Below, piece by piece: positions 1 through 9,911 of a DNA stretch of 64,000 nucleotides. Origin of the DNA: Scilla litardierei (taxonomy: Eukaryota; Streptophyta; Magnoliopsida; Asparagales; Asparagaceae); assembly GCA_030789695.1 (NCBI GenBank), contig JAULAV010003293.1, forward strand, positions 1 through 64,000, read 5' to 3'. A model generated the notes under the pieces. The model was given only the letters and a program-made list of their open reading frames with translations. It had not been told where the DNA came from and did not search any database. The translations under genes and the position numbers were made by a program. Position 1 is the first letter of the stretch, and every line of letters starts with the position of its first letter.

Positions 1-873
1 TAAGAATATCGAGAATGGCAGTGAGGTCTCGCTTCACTTACTGATGAAAGGCTGCAACCGAGCTCGAGAGGGTGTCAAATGCACGCCCCAAGCTAACGAC
101 CTCGGTCTCCATCGCAGTAAGATGTGTGTCCGTGGTGCAGGAGCTAGGAGGTGGGCGTGAACTATTAGAAACCACCCTCGTAGCATGGCCTCGTGAAAGT
201 GATCCACAGAGACCCTGAAAGTCAGGGGAGGGTGGTCTAGCGGGGATCTCAGTAGCAGAAGCTGGGAGTGGAATGGATCCGAGATCTGGTGCAGAGGTAG
301 AAGCAGCAACAACATCAGAAAAGGGAGACGTCGTGGCAACAGAAATGGTGACAGACACCACGACGCTCTCAGAAAATGCCGCTGATGCTGGTGCAGAAGT
401 GGTGCCAGGAAAAGTGACCGTGGAACCTAAAGTGGTAAAAAGGGAAGGGGGAGGTCCACATGTGCTGGAAGTGTGCTGGCAGAAATAGTCTTCGAAATGG
501 GTGTAGCGGTAGGCTCAGGAGCAACAGAGACAGCCGTGCCCTTAGGTCCGGGCACGAAAGAAACAGTAGTACTGACCTCGGGGGAAAAGGTGTAGACAGC
601 CCCAGAGGTCTCTATGGTGTGGTGGTGGAGGAAGTGGTACTCGCACTGACAAAAGTGGGGACAGAAGTGCGAGGTGGTTCGACGGCTAGGATGGAAGCTA
701 TATCAGGCTCCTCCTCGTCGAAGCTGAGCACACAGTCATCGTCGTCATCGACGACTGGTCCTCCTGGGGGCTCAAGCTCACGGATGGGAGGGATCAACAA
801 AATGCGAGGAATGAGCCAGTCAAGCATGACTGGCTCTACACGGGTGAGATCGGGGCAGGGCAGGTATAGGTGC
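1..873 (-). pseudogene. Athila-like late ORF (plant transposon protein) fragment
   Basis: Fragment of the Pro/Ser/Thr-rich late ORF of an Athila-like retrotransposon. Read leftwards, it gives an acidic Asp-rich stretch (VVDDDDDCVLSFDEEEPD) and then Ser/Thr/Pro-rich sequence. The segment read from about 361 leftwards (MVSVTISVATTS) closely resembles those at 51067 (minus) and 58300 (plus), so the window holds three copies of this ORF family. No full AP or transposase-like core remains, and the window edge truncates it. Its upstream end is joined at about 873 to a copia gag in the same reading frame. In intact Athila-like elements an ORF of this kind lies downstream of pol. Its function is unknown; annotation pipelines usually call it 'putative plant transposon protein'. 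Confidence 0.55.
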
Positions 874-2021
874 TGCTCTTCTTTCTCTTTAACATCTTTT
901 TTAATATTCCTAAGTGTTCTTCTATGTTCTTTTATGAGCTTTTCATGCATTTTGCATAGCTCCTTATATGCTCCCCAATAATCCATGTCTTCATCATCAC
1001 TTGATGATGAATCACTATCACTAGATGAGTCATGATGCGAGCTTACCTTAGAGGATATGGAAGCCATGAAGCACATATGTGATGTTTCTCTTCTTTCATC
1101 ATTGTCGTCTGCTGAGGATTCATCAGACGAAGAGACATTACTCTGATCGAAAGCTGTGTAAGCTTCCTTTTTTGGTCGTCGGAATTTGTTTCTTCCATTG
1201 TTTCTCCTTTCATTGCTTTCTTGGTTCTTCCCACAATCTCTGGAATCACGGTTGTTTCTTTCCAGGGGACAATCTCTTTTGACGTGTCCTGTTTTATTGC
1301 AACCAAAAATAATAATACCATTAGTAGGTCGGAAAGAACGTTTACCATACTTACTTGTGATGAACTCTTTAAAGTTCTTTGAGATGAAAGCAATATGGTC
1401 CCCTTTGTCAGTGTAGTCAGAATCTTCTTCTTGAGCTTTGAAAGCAAGATTCTTCTTCCTTGGTTTTTCTTCTATCTTCTTGTCTTCTTTAAGTTTAATC
1501 TCATATGCCATGAGATTTTCCATCAGCTCTTCGATGGTAAGATCCTTCATGTTGTGGGCTTCTTGAATGGCTGGTGTCTTTCCTTTCCATTCGGGTCGGA
1601 GAGATCTCAGTATCTTCATCACCTGCTCGTATTCAAAAAGTTTCTTTCCTAATCTTGCGAGCTCATTTGTGATGTTAGTAAAACGAGTATTCACATCGGT
1701 GATACTCTCTCCTTCTTTCATTTTGAAAGATTCAAACTTAAAATATAAAATATTTATACGGGATTCTTTTACCTTTTCAGTTTCCTCATGACTTACCTGA
1801 AGGGTGTGTCATATTTGATGTGCTATCTCGCATTAGGAGACTTGATTGAATTCATTACCGATTACGGCGCAAAATAGTGCATTCATTACCTTTGCATTGA
1901 GATTGGCTTTCTTCTTGTCATTGGCTGACCATTTTCCGAACTCAACTTCGGTGGGTATGATGTATGGAACTTTAGTAACTGTCCACGCTTCGATGTTTAG
2001 TGACTCCAAGTGAGTCTTCAT
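874..2021 (-). pseudogene. Ty1/copia gag pseudogene
   Basis: Capsid protein remnant of a Ty1/copia element. The N-terminal part (2021-1833) carries a UBN2/DUF4219-like start (WTVTKVPYIIPTEVEFGKWS) and ends in a stop. The frame resumes at 1721 with ITNELARLGKKLFEYEQVMKI-type gag-polyprotein sequence, then YEIKLKEDKK and a zinc knuckle read as FGCNKTGHVKRDC. The first Cys of the CCHC knuckle is replaced by Ile, so RNA binding is probably impaired. A Ser/Asp-rich tail follows. Downstream protease, integrase and RT are absent because the gag runs into an Athila-like fragment at about 873. It belongs to the LTR and primer-binding site immediately to its right. Confidence 0.8.
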
Positions 2022-2127
2022 TCGGATCTTTCAGCTAGCGTAGTTCGTTCCATTGAACAGAGGTGGTCGCATGGTGTTAAGTCCTTCAGAGTGGAAACAT
2101 GTTAATGACATCGCCTTTTATAGCCCT

Positions 2128-2139
2128 GCTCTGATACCA
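2128..2139 (-). other. Primer-binding site, initiator-Met tRNA
   Basis: The minus strand reads TGGTATCAGAGC, the classic plant initiator methionine tRNA primer-binding site. It lies two bases from the LTR edge at 2142. This fixes the direction of the copia element: 5' LTR on the right, gag reading leftwards. Confidence 0.92.
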
Positions 2140-2141
2140 AG

Positions 2142-3847
2142 TGTTGGATCATGTGGATGGCAAACAACACTAGAAGGGAGGTTGAATAGTGTTGTGCAAA
2201 TAGTAAATCTTTTTCGTTCGTTGGTTAGCACAATTATAAACCTTCTAATGTTGCCTAAGAAACCAAGTAGAGTGATCTACGCTTGGTTCTTAATCAACAA
2301 GTCAATCTTATAAGCAATGTTGATCAGAGAGATAGCACAGCAGGTAGTCGACTCCCTATGAATGGTAGTCGACTCTCAGGGATTTTTAGGCAAAACTCTG
2401 TCTGAAAGATTATAAGATTACAAAACAAATATCTTTACACAATTATTGATCTTTACTCAGCAGATATACACAAAAGAATTAACTTCCAACAATATGAACA
2501 AATTACAATTTGTTAGCAAGTAAAGAGTGTAAGAACAAGTATAACAATCGCAGAAGAATGCAAACGCAAACACAGATTTTATCCTGGTTCCCCGCATCTT
2601 GGGTACATCCAGTCCTCGACTAATCCGGTACGAGATTTTCCATTATTGCCTAAGCAATACAAGCACCTAACTTCACTCGTTAGGATTTTCCAAACACCTA
2701 GCCTTAACCAGGATTTCCCACCACCTAGACTTGTCTAGGATTTCCAACACCCTTTCAACAAAGGGGAAAATCACAAATAAGAACGATTTCCAACTCACCA
2801 TAAAAATTAGTGGAGTTTGGATTTACACCCTGAATTCTATAGCCAAAGTAAAATATAACATGTGTGTTACGTGGCTAAAAGAATTCAAATCGATCTTTTA
2901 GATCACATAAATATATATAGAATGATTCTTTGTGATCTAGATCTTTTGTTTTCAAAATTCCTTTCAATAGATAAAAATGAAGAATACAGATTTTGAAAAA
3001 CGATTTTAATAGCCAAATAGAATATGATCTCAAAAGATAATTGCTATGAAAACAATTAGGAGATCAGAAATTAAAACAAATTTTGGCTAAAAAATAATGA
3101 GAGCAGAATGAATACGAGTTCTGAGAATTTTAGCACAAGAGAGATTTTTGAATTTGATGATAATATATTGTTCTTATGAAAAAATCTCATAGAGTCCTAT
3201 ATTAATAGTGATAAGAGAGGATTCAAATTTCAAATGAAGTTTGACTTTTGTCCCAAATATTAAGGATAAAAGAATTAAATCAGGAGGTCAAAACGTTTGA
3301 AATTTGCTAGCTGGTAGTCGACTCCCTAGGAGTGGTAGTCGACTCCAAGAGAGTTTCATTTGAAAATTGCTTCCAGCTGGTAGTCGACTCCCTCCTTTGG
3401 TAGTCGTCTCCCAGAGCAGTTTCTCCTGAAACTTTAGCTAGCAGAGAGTGTAGTCAAGTATTGGGTGTAATAGAGATTGACTATTAGGATATGAAAAAGC
3501 TAGCAATTGCTCTCAAGAGTTAAAAATGATTTTAAACATTTAAAATCATTTATTTTTAAAATCATTTGTGTGTGTGTGCTATATTTACTTTGGCTTTAAT
3601 ATTATCCTACGAACTCACACACTATACTTAAGACAAGACCTTCGGGAAGCTGATTTGGTAAAAGCTTGCTTCTCCTGAATTTGAGTTCCTTCTTCATTTA
3701 GGCTTGAGCACGGACTTCATCTTGTGCTTGATGTAGGACTAGCAAATTCGTCTTTGTCTCGAGTATGATTGAGTTCCTTCGGAGTATGCGTAAAAGCACC
3801 GTTTGTCGTATAACCTGCACACTTGTAGTGTAGTTAGTACACTAACA
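2142..3847 (-). mobile_element. Ty1/copia 5' LTR
   Basis: LTR of about 1706 bp bounded by TGTT...AACA inverted ends (plus strand TGTTGGATC at 2142, ACTAACA ending 3847), directly abutting the initiator-Met PBS. A TATA-like TTAATATAGG lies near 3196-3206 on the minus strand. Upstream of it, at about 3310-3405, are several GGTAGTCGACTCC palindromic motifs; a further pair sits at 2344-2385. The partner 3' LTR is outside the window or lost, so no target duplication can be tested. The right boundary is inferred from the terminal inverted bases. Confidence 0.75.
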
Positions 3848-3991
3848 TTATTTGGTGTGCTCATCATCAAAACCACTTAGGGGTGGGATTCGATTTCCCA
3901 TCACCTTCCGGTGATTCGATACCCGGTCACCACTTAACCGTGTGCTTACGGTAAAACTATATTGTTTTGGGTGTACATCCCGACACGATCA
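3848..3991 (+). mobile_element. Athila-like LTR end fragment
   Basis: The last ~140 bp resemble the 3' ends of the Athila-like LTRs elsewhere in the window. The order (GATTCGATACCCGG, CACTTAACCGTG, ACGGTAAAACTA, TTGTTTTGGGTGTACATCC, CGACACGATCA) matches 62540-62622 and the reverse complement of 9912-10000. No primer-binding site follows, so this is a truncated 3' or solo LTR remnant. Confidence 0.65.
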
Positions 3992-5341
3992 TGTCACAGA
4001 CGGGCTGTTTAGCTATTTGAATATCCCAATCCTGTGCGGCACTTAGCTCACTTTCCCTCTTAGAAAGGCTAAGTCACCATTCTCTCAAACTCTCACATTC
4101 ACACATGAACACAAGAGAGAACTTGAAAGTGGAGAATGCATTTGCTTCTATTGCTTGCAACTCTTGATAAATATACATGGCCTCCACTTGTCTCTAGGTG
4201 AGGCTCTCTCACAATTAATGGGGGAGATTAGTCTTCTGAGTCTTTACATGATCTAATGGCTTAAGAAGAGCCTTTATAATCTTCCACATTATTTTACACT
4301 AAATTCCCTTTTTGAAGAACACATGTGAATATCTAAGAACATTTAGATATATTATTTACAAAAATACATTTGGGATCATATAGAGAATGCCAACTCACGT
4401 GTCAAGTAAGCGCCAGCTAGAAGATGACGTGACGTCCGTGACACGCGCACACACTTCTTTAAAAAAAACTATAACACACTGTCTCCAACTCCCAGATCAA
4501 ATCGACTCCCAACATCTAACGCCTGTGCAAGAGGCAAAAAGAAAGGACATATGTTTAGAGTTGCCTCAAGCACACGCACACCCTAATTCATTTTTCAGAA
4601 AAGAGGTCAAAAGATGGGAAGAAGAAGAGAAATTGATAAATGGTGAGAAAGGATCGGTTTACGAGGGAATCAGTTACAGTACGTTGTTGGCTGGCTAGTG
4701 GCTAGTTTCACCTTCACTCAACGCGCAACGTGCGATGGGAGCTACACGGATTTCATCCAATTAATAATAAGCCCAGCAGCAACAGTGCGCGCCATGCTGT
4801 GCACCGACCACCGAGACCGGACGCATATGGGTCGGTCTCAGCGGAGCTGTGTTTAAGTGATCGCTTGGTCCAATGTGAGCCGCCCCCTTGACCCAAATTA
4901 ACATTCTTTAGTTTATTATTATTAGTTCACTCGTTCGTTCCCTCATTGCCCTCTTTCTCAACTCCTTCCTCGTTCGACAAGGAGCTGACGTCGACGTTCT
5001 TGCCTACTGTACTAGTCTTGAAAGGAGACGTGGCTCAACATCAGCCGCACACCGTTTAGCCAAGTCTATCATCAGCGTACATGCAGTCGAAATTAGCCAC
5101 TCGAAATTCATATTATTCATATATTCATACTTTGTTCAAATACGATGACGTTGAATCATCGTCCAAGCGTACACTTAGCTCACAGCCGAGCACCATTATA
5201 ATTTAAAAAAAACCCAATAATGGTTACAAGCTTTCAGGCATTAATTATTTCGCCTTATTCTTAGCTTTTACTAAGATGCATCCTACTAAATCACTACGAT
5301 CGATATGATCACTACTACTATACAGCAGTTGTTGTATTGAT
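3992..5341. other. Intergenic DNA downstream of the CBF gene
   Basis: No gene is supported here. The first 400 bp is AT-rich and may be decayed transposon sequence. An open frame at 4387-4698 has no recognisable domain and is probably chance. The part nearest 5341 is the 3' flank of the CBF gene. Read on the minus strand it contains AATAAG and AATAATT about 100 bp after the stop, which could serve as weak plant polyadenylation signals. Confidence 0.5.
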
Positions 5342-5995
5342 TCAAAGAGAGTAACTCCACAGTGACGTCATTTCCCCATCGCTCTCTCCTTCGTCGTCGT
5401 CCAGCATCGTGGCCGTCGGCGGCGGATCGATGAGCATCCCCTGCGCCATATCGAAGTACCCCTGCATCCCCAAGTTCATCTCATCCTCCCCAAACACCAA
5501 TCCGTGGTCGGCCCCCGCGCTGGCATCATGATCGGAAGAGCCCCCGGCTGCCATATTGCCGGCTGCCGTTGTTGTTTCGGACCGTGAATTTGCAGCGCTA
5601 GACTCCGTCGAAGGCCGGAACGCCTCGGCGGCCTCTGCGGCGGCCCGCTGAATGTCGCGGGGGCTGGAGGAGTCGGGGACGGGAAGAAGCCAGGCGGAGT
5701 CGGCGAAGTTGAGGCAGGCGGAGCGGCCGCGGAGGGCGATGGCGGCGACGTCGTGGGCGCGGGCGGCCATCTCGGGGGTGGGGAAGGTGCCGAGCCAGAT
5801 CCTGGACTTCTTGTTGGGCTCGCGCACCTCGCACACCCAACGGTCGGCGTTGCGGCGGCGGACCCCCTTGTAGACCGGGTGCCTGGTCTCCCTAAACTTG
5901 GTCCGGCCGGCCCGGCGCTTCGGAGGGGCCGACGAGACGGTCGTGTAGTGCTCCTCGTCCGAGGCGGAGCGGCGGTTGGCGGTTGGCGTTTCCAT
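5342..5995 (-). CDS. CBF/DREB1-type AP2/ERF transcription factor
   Basis: A 217-residue intronless AP2/ERF activator of the DREB A-1 (CBF/DREB1) group. These bind CRT/DRE (CCGAC) elements and drive cold and dehydration genes from the nucleus. The CBF signature [16 protein letters not shown] (residues 25-40) directly precedes an AP2 domain (about 41-98) with [24 protein letters not shown] and [14 protein letters not shown]. The second CBF signature after AP2, usually DSAWR, reads DSAWL (99-103). The acidic C terminus ends in SLWSYSL, matching the LWSY activation motif. The open frame extends to an ATG at 6151, but the TATA box at 6061-6068 lies within that extension, so the ATG at 5995 is the start. 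Codon use is much more GC-rich than the surrounding repeats, as is common for intronless CBFs. No neighbouring gene is visible. Class is certain; the exact orthologue is not. Confidence 0.93.
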   Translation of the reverse strand: METPTANRRSASDEEHYTTVSSAPPKRRAGRTKFRETRHPVYKGVRRRNADRWVCEVREPNKKSRIWLGTFPTPEMAARAHDVAAIALRGRSACLNFADSAWLLPVPDSSSPRDIQRAAAEAAEAFRPSTESSAANSRSETTTAAGNMAAGGSSDHDASAGADHGLVFGEDEMNLGMQGYFDMAQGMLIDPPPTATMLDDDEGESDGEMTSLWSYSL

Positions 5996-6060
5996 TTGAA
6001 TTGTCGAGCTAGCAAGCAGGATGGAGTTGGGGTGCTGGAACGAGAAGAGTGTGGTTCTGA

Positions 6061-6068
6061 TATTTATA
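6061..6068 (-). promoter_or_regulatory. TATA box of the CBF gene
   Basis: The minus strand reads TATAAATA, 66-73 bp upstream of the ATG at 5995. Transcription would start at about 6030, leaving a short leader. Its position excludes the upstream in-frame ATG at 6151 as the normal start. Confidence 0.75.
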
Positions 6069-6105
6069 CAAGGGAATGACTTGAGTTGATTTGATTTGTG
6101 TGAGA

Positions 6106-6111
6106 ACGCGG
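6106..6111 (-). promoter_or_regulatory. CCGCGT motif (CAMTA/CM2-like)
   Basis: CCGCGT on the sense strand, about 40 bp upstream of the TATA box. In Arabidopsis, CAMTA factors bind this CG-1/CM2 core in CBF promoters and raise cold induction. A six-base motif can occur by chance, but its location in a CBF core promoter makes a regulatory role plausible. Confidence 0.4.
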
Positions 6112-6586
6112 GAATACAGAGTGCCAGGCTGGGGGGTTGCCAGCTGGGCATCGAGAGGATTTGGATTTAATTTGAGGCAGTTTCAATTTTAGCCGTTGAT
6201 TATTGGATGGACGGGATGGATGGAGGGAGCCTGAAGGTTCGAGGAACGTAAACGAGCCGAGGTGCCATATGACTGGGCAAGATTAGGATGGGCCGGGCAC
6301 TGGTCGAGCTAGCGGGGCCCGAGGGGGGGAGTATGGGGTCGGGATGGTTCCGGGCTGTGGGGATGGGCTGCTTTAAGTGATATTTTGAGGATCGAGTGGG
6401 GTTGCTAGTTACTTCACTCGTGTGTGCCCTCTCCCTTTCGGACCTTTTAGGAATGTGATATTTTTTGAAGTTGGTCGGACTAACTTTTTTATTTTCGGAG
6501 ACGGGGAAAACTGATGAGCTTAATTTAGAAAACCACCTTAAACTATCCATTGATTTGATTATTCTCTTCTTTACTTTGGAATTTCA

Positions 6587-6595
6587 AAAATATCT
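6587..6595 (+). promoter_or_regulatory. Evening-element-like AAAATATCT
   Basis: A perfect plant evening element lies about 590 bp upstream of the CBF ATG and ends five bases before the transposon boundary at 6600. Evening elements bind CCA1/LHY/RVE clock MYBs and are frequent in cold-regulated promoters. Function is inferred from sequence only. Confidence 0.3.
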
Positions 6596-6599
6596 TCAC

Positions 6600-7395
6600 T
6601 GTTGAGAATCGAATCCCTATTGTTGCGTCATCGGGACTGCACTCGAGGGGGCTCATCCAGCGAGCGACCAAAGCCCACAAAGCCCACGAAGGAACTCTGA
6701 AGCAAACTCAGTTAAAGCACACATACCATTCGACCGTTGCACTCCCGCCTAACGTGCGCGAGATCGGAGGAAGCTCATAAATGATGGGGATGTGGGTGAT
6801 TGTTATTCCTATTAAGGGGGGAGGATCATGGCGCCATAATTGGTGACCGTTATCCTATTAATGTCACTAAAGAGACTGAGGAGGTGTATAAATATGAAGG
6901 TGAGGAACAAAACAAGTAGGTACGCCATCCGATATTCTGACACTCTATACTCCATCTAATATTTCCTCCTCTAAAAAAGCTTGTGATACCTAACTCGAGA
7001 CGAGCCTCTGTGTGTCAGTCTTGGCAGCTCCAAGCTTTCTTCCTTAAGTTTCCATCTAACTTAAGCATCGGAGGGGATCCCGACCCCTGACGCTTCCTTG
7101 TGGTGCATATTATCAAGGCTCAACTCAGTGGGAGGTTCGTACGACATCATTTCACCATAGATCACCCGAGGTTCGATCTAACCAGCAGGAAGGTCGTGTG
7201 GCTGGTCCTCAATATCCATTGATCGAAGCTCAGTCTATTTGAGTGTAGAACGAGCATCGCAAATCGACCACAAATTCTCAACGACCCCGGTTCTACTAAC
7301 CTAGGGTCACATTCAACCGACTGACGAGACTCCAACTCAGCAAGAAAGGGTCTACGTCAGAATCATTATTATTTCGGTCATTTTTGGCCTTAACA
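6600..7395 (+). mobile_element. Tat-like 5' LTR
   Basis: LTR of about 796 bp with TGTTGAGAATC at the left and CTTAACA at the right, so it has TGTT...AACA ends. A TATAAATA box lies at 6887-6894. The right end is followed by two bases and then a primer-binding-site-like sequence. The partner LTR has been lost or lies beyond later insertions, so no target duplication can be checked. The LTR lies in the upstream region of the CBF gene. Confidence 0.75.
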
Positions 7396-7397
7396 GT

Positions 7398-7415
7398 TGG
7401 TGCCGTCTGTAGGAA
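7398..7415 (+). other. Primer-binding site of the Tat-like element
   Basis: TGGTGCCGTCTGTAGGAA begins two bases after the LTR end. It resembles the TGGCGCCGTCTGTGGGAA form common downstream of 5' LTRs in Tat-clade and related non-autonomous plant elements. I cannot name the primer tRNA with confidence. Confidence 0.65.
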
Positions 7416-7455
7416 TAAGTTCATCAGTTCGACATCCCAAAGCAATTAACAAGCT

Positions 7456-8993
7456 GTGTCAGCTGGACCTAGCAACATAGGACCAAATCTTGATCCAAAC
7501 GAGAATCAAAACGTGAATAGCGTCCAGGTGGAAGATGCCACAGACTCTGCATCCTCATCAAAAGGATCTAAAAGGGCATCCAAGGTACCAAAGGTGTCAC
7601 AGGAGCAATTCGACCGATTTGCAGAGTGGGTCAATAAGAGCATCAGCGTATTGGTGGCTGTGGTGCGTCAAAGCATGGGAGGCTTGCCACCAGTAAATGA
7701 ACAACAGCCATCTCCAAATCCAACTCTGGCATCGACGAGGGATGCTGCCATTCCCAGAGATCCAAGAGATCCAAGAGCGGACCGACAGGAGAATGCACCA
7801 CCCAATACCACACCTACATCTCCCCATAGTGGCGAGATGGGGAATGATAACCATGCATTCGGCTTCTAGGGAGGACCCAGTCCCTCCAACTATAGACGCG
7901 CAACTCACAACATCCTGGATCAGGTAATAAATAGGGTCACTCAAGGTCACAACCCTCTCGATTTTGCAGGTGGAAATGAGATGAGAGAGGTGAAAGAAAT
8001 TCACAACCGATTCTCAGGTGCTACTTACTTGCAAGGTGGGGATGTACGACTCCAACTTACCCATTCCGCAAATCAACGGACCCCGTTGAAGGAGAACATT
8101 ACGTCTGCTCCTTTCCTCCCAAAGTTCAAGCTCCCCTCCCTACTGATGTATGACAGCAAAGGCGACCCATGGGCACACGTCTGTAAATACCTAAATGTGA
8201 TGCTACTTCATTAAGCTTTCCACACTACACAAATTAAGACCGCAGAAGGATGGTACAACGGATTACCAAATGACAGTGTTGGGTCCTTCGACGAATTGTC
8301 CGATCTGTTTTGCAGGCAATTTGTCGCGAGTCAGTGCTCCAAGAGAAAGTCCTCCCACATCTTCACTTTTAAAAAGAAGGAAAAAGAGTCAATTTGAGCC
8401 CTCTCCAGCAGTTCAACAATGAAAGGGTCGAGGTAAAGGACACGCCGGATGTGACTGTAATCGTAGATTTTACTCAAGCAGTGCAGAACAAGCATTTGCA
8501 GAGGGCCCTCCACCAGTTTTCACCTAACAACCTCATGGAGCTGTTCAATATAATCGATCGGTTCACCATGTCTGATGAGGCAGGGGAGGCACTTGAAACT
8601 ACTAAAAAAGGCACTTCTGCCCACCGTGGAGACGCCAAACGAGAGAAGCAATCCCAGGAAGCCCATCGCCAGGAACCTCGGGATAAGAGACAGAGGGAAA
8701 GTAGCCCTCGAAGTAAGAAGCACCCAACTTATGCATGACCAAACGCTCCTAACACAGAGGTCCTAGATTATGCCCAACGAGAGGTACTTGTTCAAGAGTC
8801 TGCCAAGAAGGGCAAGTATGAAAAAAGGGATGATCTCAAATTCTGCAAGTACCACAATGATTATAGGCATGATATCAATGATTGTTGGATGCTTAAAAAA
8901 GAAATCTACGCACTAGTCAAGCGTGGGTACCCCAAGAATCCATTCAACAACCAGCCAAGCAAAGAATGGGCCCAAAGCAAAAAGACAAGATGA
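7456..8993 (+). pseudogene. Tat-like gag pseudogene
   Basis: Broken gag of a Tat-clade Ty3 element in several frames. 7456-7869 is a polar N-terminal part with a Pro-Arg-Asp repeat. 7981-8214 carries the capsid core start (FLPKFKLPSLLMYDSKGDPWAHV), then stops at TAA. The core continues around 8240-8395 with AEGWYNGLPNDSVGSFDELS-like residues, and 8394-8738 is a charged tail. At 8790-8990 comes the typical C-terminal Cys/His motif KFCKYHNDYRHDINDCWMLK. Stops and frameshifts make it inactive. The gag is cut at 8993 by the insertion of chromovirus C. Sequence after that insertion (44845 onward) shows no pol, so the element was probably non-autonomous. Confidence 0.75.
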
Positions 8994-8998
8994 CAGGG

Positions 8999-9911
8999 TG
9001 TCACGCCACGCTTCCAATTATACGGGTGCGAGGATGAGACGAAGGTCCACATAGGCTGGAGCTGTGAAACACGAGCCCAATAAGCATCTGTAGTGATACA
9101 CCATTCAATTTACAGATTCTTGCATGCAATCAAAACAATAGAAACATTTCATTAATTTAGAACCATATCCAAAGTTCGTACAAGGAATAACAACTGGGCC
9201 TCAGCATGGCCAAAGGAAACTACGACAATGGTAATATCCCTATTACACGGTACTAAAGTAGAATCTAAGTAGTGACAGAAAAGAGTCTCTAGCCTTCCAC
9301 AGAAAGCGACTCAGCGTCTACAACAACTCCTAGCTCACTAGGTCTGGTGTCTCAACTAGTCCTCCTGGCAACCTATCTCGTAATCTGACATACATTCCAA
9401 AACCACGAATGTATGTCAGCAACGGCCTGCGAGTATGAAGTAAGAAGACACAAGGCAAGGTGCACGAATAATAGTGAATTATGAAGCATTAATGTTGTTA
9501 TACAAGGTGTCAGCAGCATTAAACATACCAATTCAAAGCATGGTAAAGTAAGGAACTTCTAGCATGGCAGTTCTAAACATTTTAAATGTGAAGTAATGAG
9601 CAAGGCAATTTTATATAGACATGGTAGGAAAGTAAAAACAGTGCAAGAAAGTAAACGTGGCATGGTAATGTCTGTAGCGTGTGCTACCAGCTACAAGACA
9701 AGACAAGATAAGACCGTGTGTGTCACGAAGGATTCACACCTTATGGTTAGAGGGGGATCAAACCCTCTAAGCCGTGCACACGCTCAACCCTACCCCAACC
9801 CAAGTGCACAAGACAAGTCCGTACAAGGAATCACTCTCTCTATCTTGGAAAGTGCCCTATTCCCTGCAGGTTATCCGTACAAGCAATCACTCTCTTTATC
9901 ATGGAGAGTGC
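8999..9911 (-). repeat. Chromovirus C 3' LTR, segment 1
   Basis: Matches 41988-42895 of the other LTR of C along its length. It ends in about 1.7 copies of a 60-bp repeat (9820-9911), homologous in inverse orientation to the 60-bp arrays in chromovirus A. It is interrupted at 9912 by the Athila-like element, whose target duplication is AGTGC at 9907-9911. Confidence 0.88.

Noticed and set aside
4387..4698. 103-codon ORF near the CBF gene
   Set aside because: ATG-initiated but with no recognisable domain, biased composition or conserved neighbour. Likely chance.
5476..6079. Open frames of 73-179 codons overlapping the CBF gene in other frames
   Set aside because: GC-rich coding shadow with Arg/Pro-rich composition and no domain.
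5996..6151. 52-residue N-terminal extension of the CBF frame
   Set aside because: It contains the TATA box, and CBF proteins start close to the signature; the ATG at 5995 fits.
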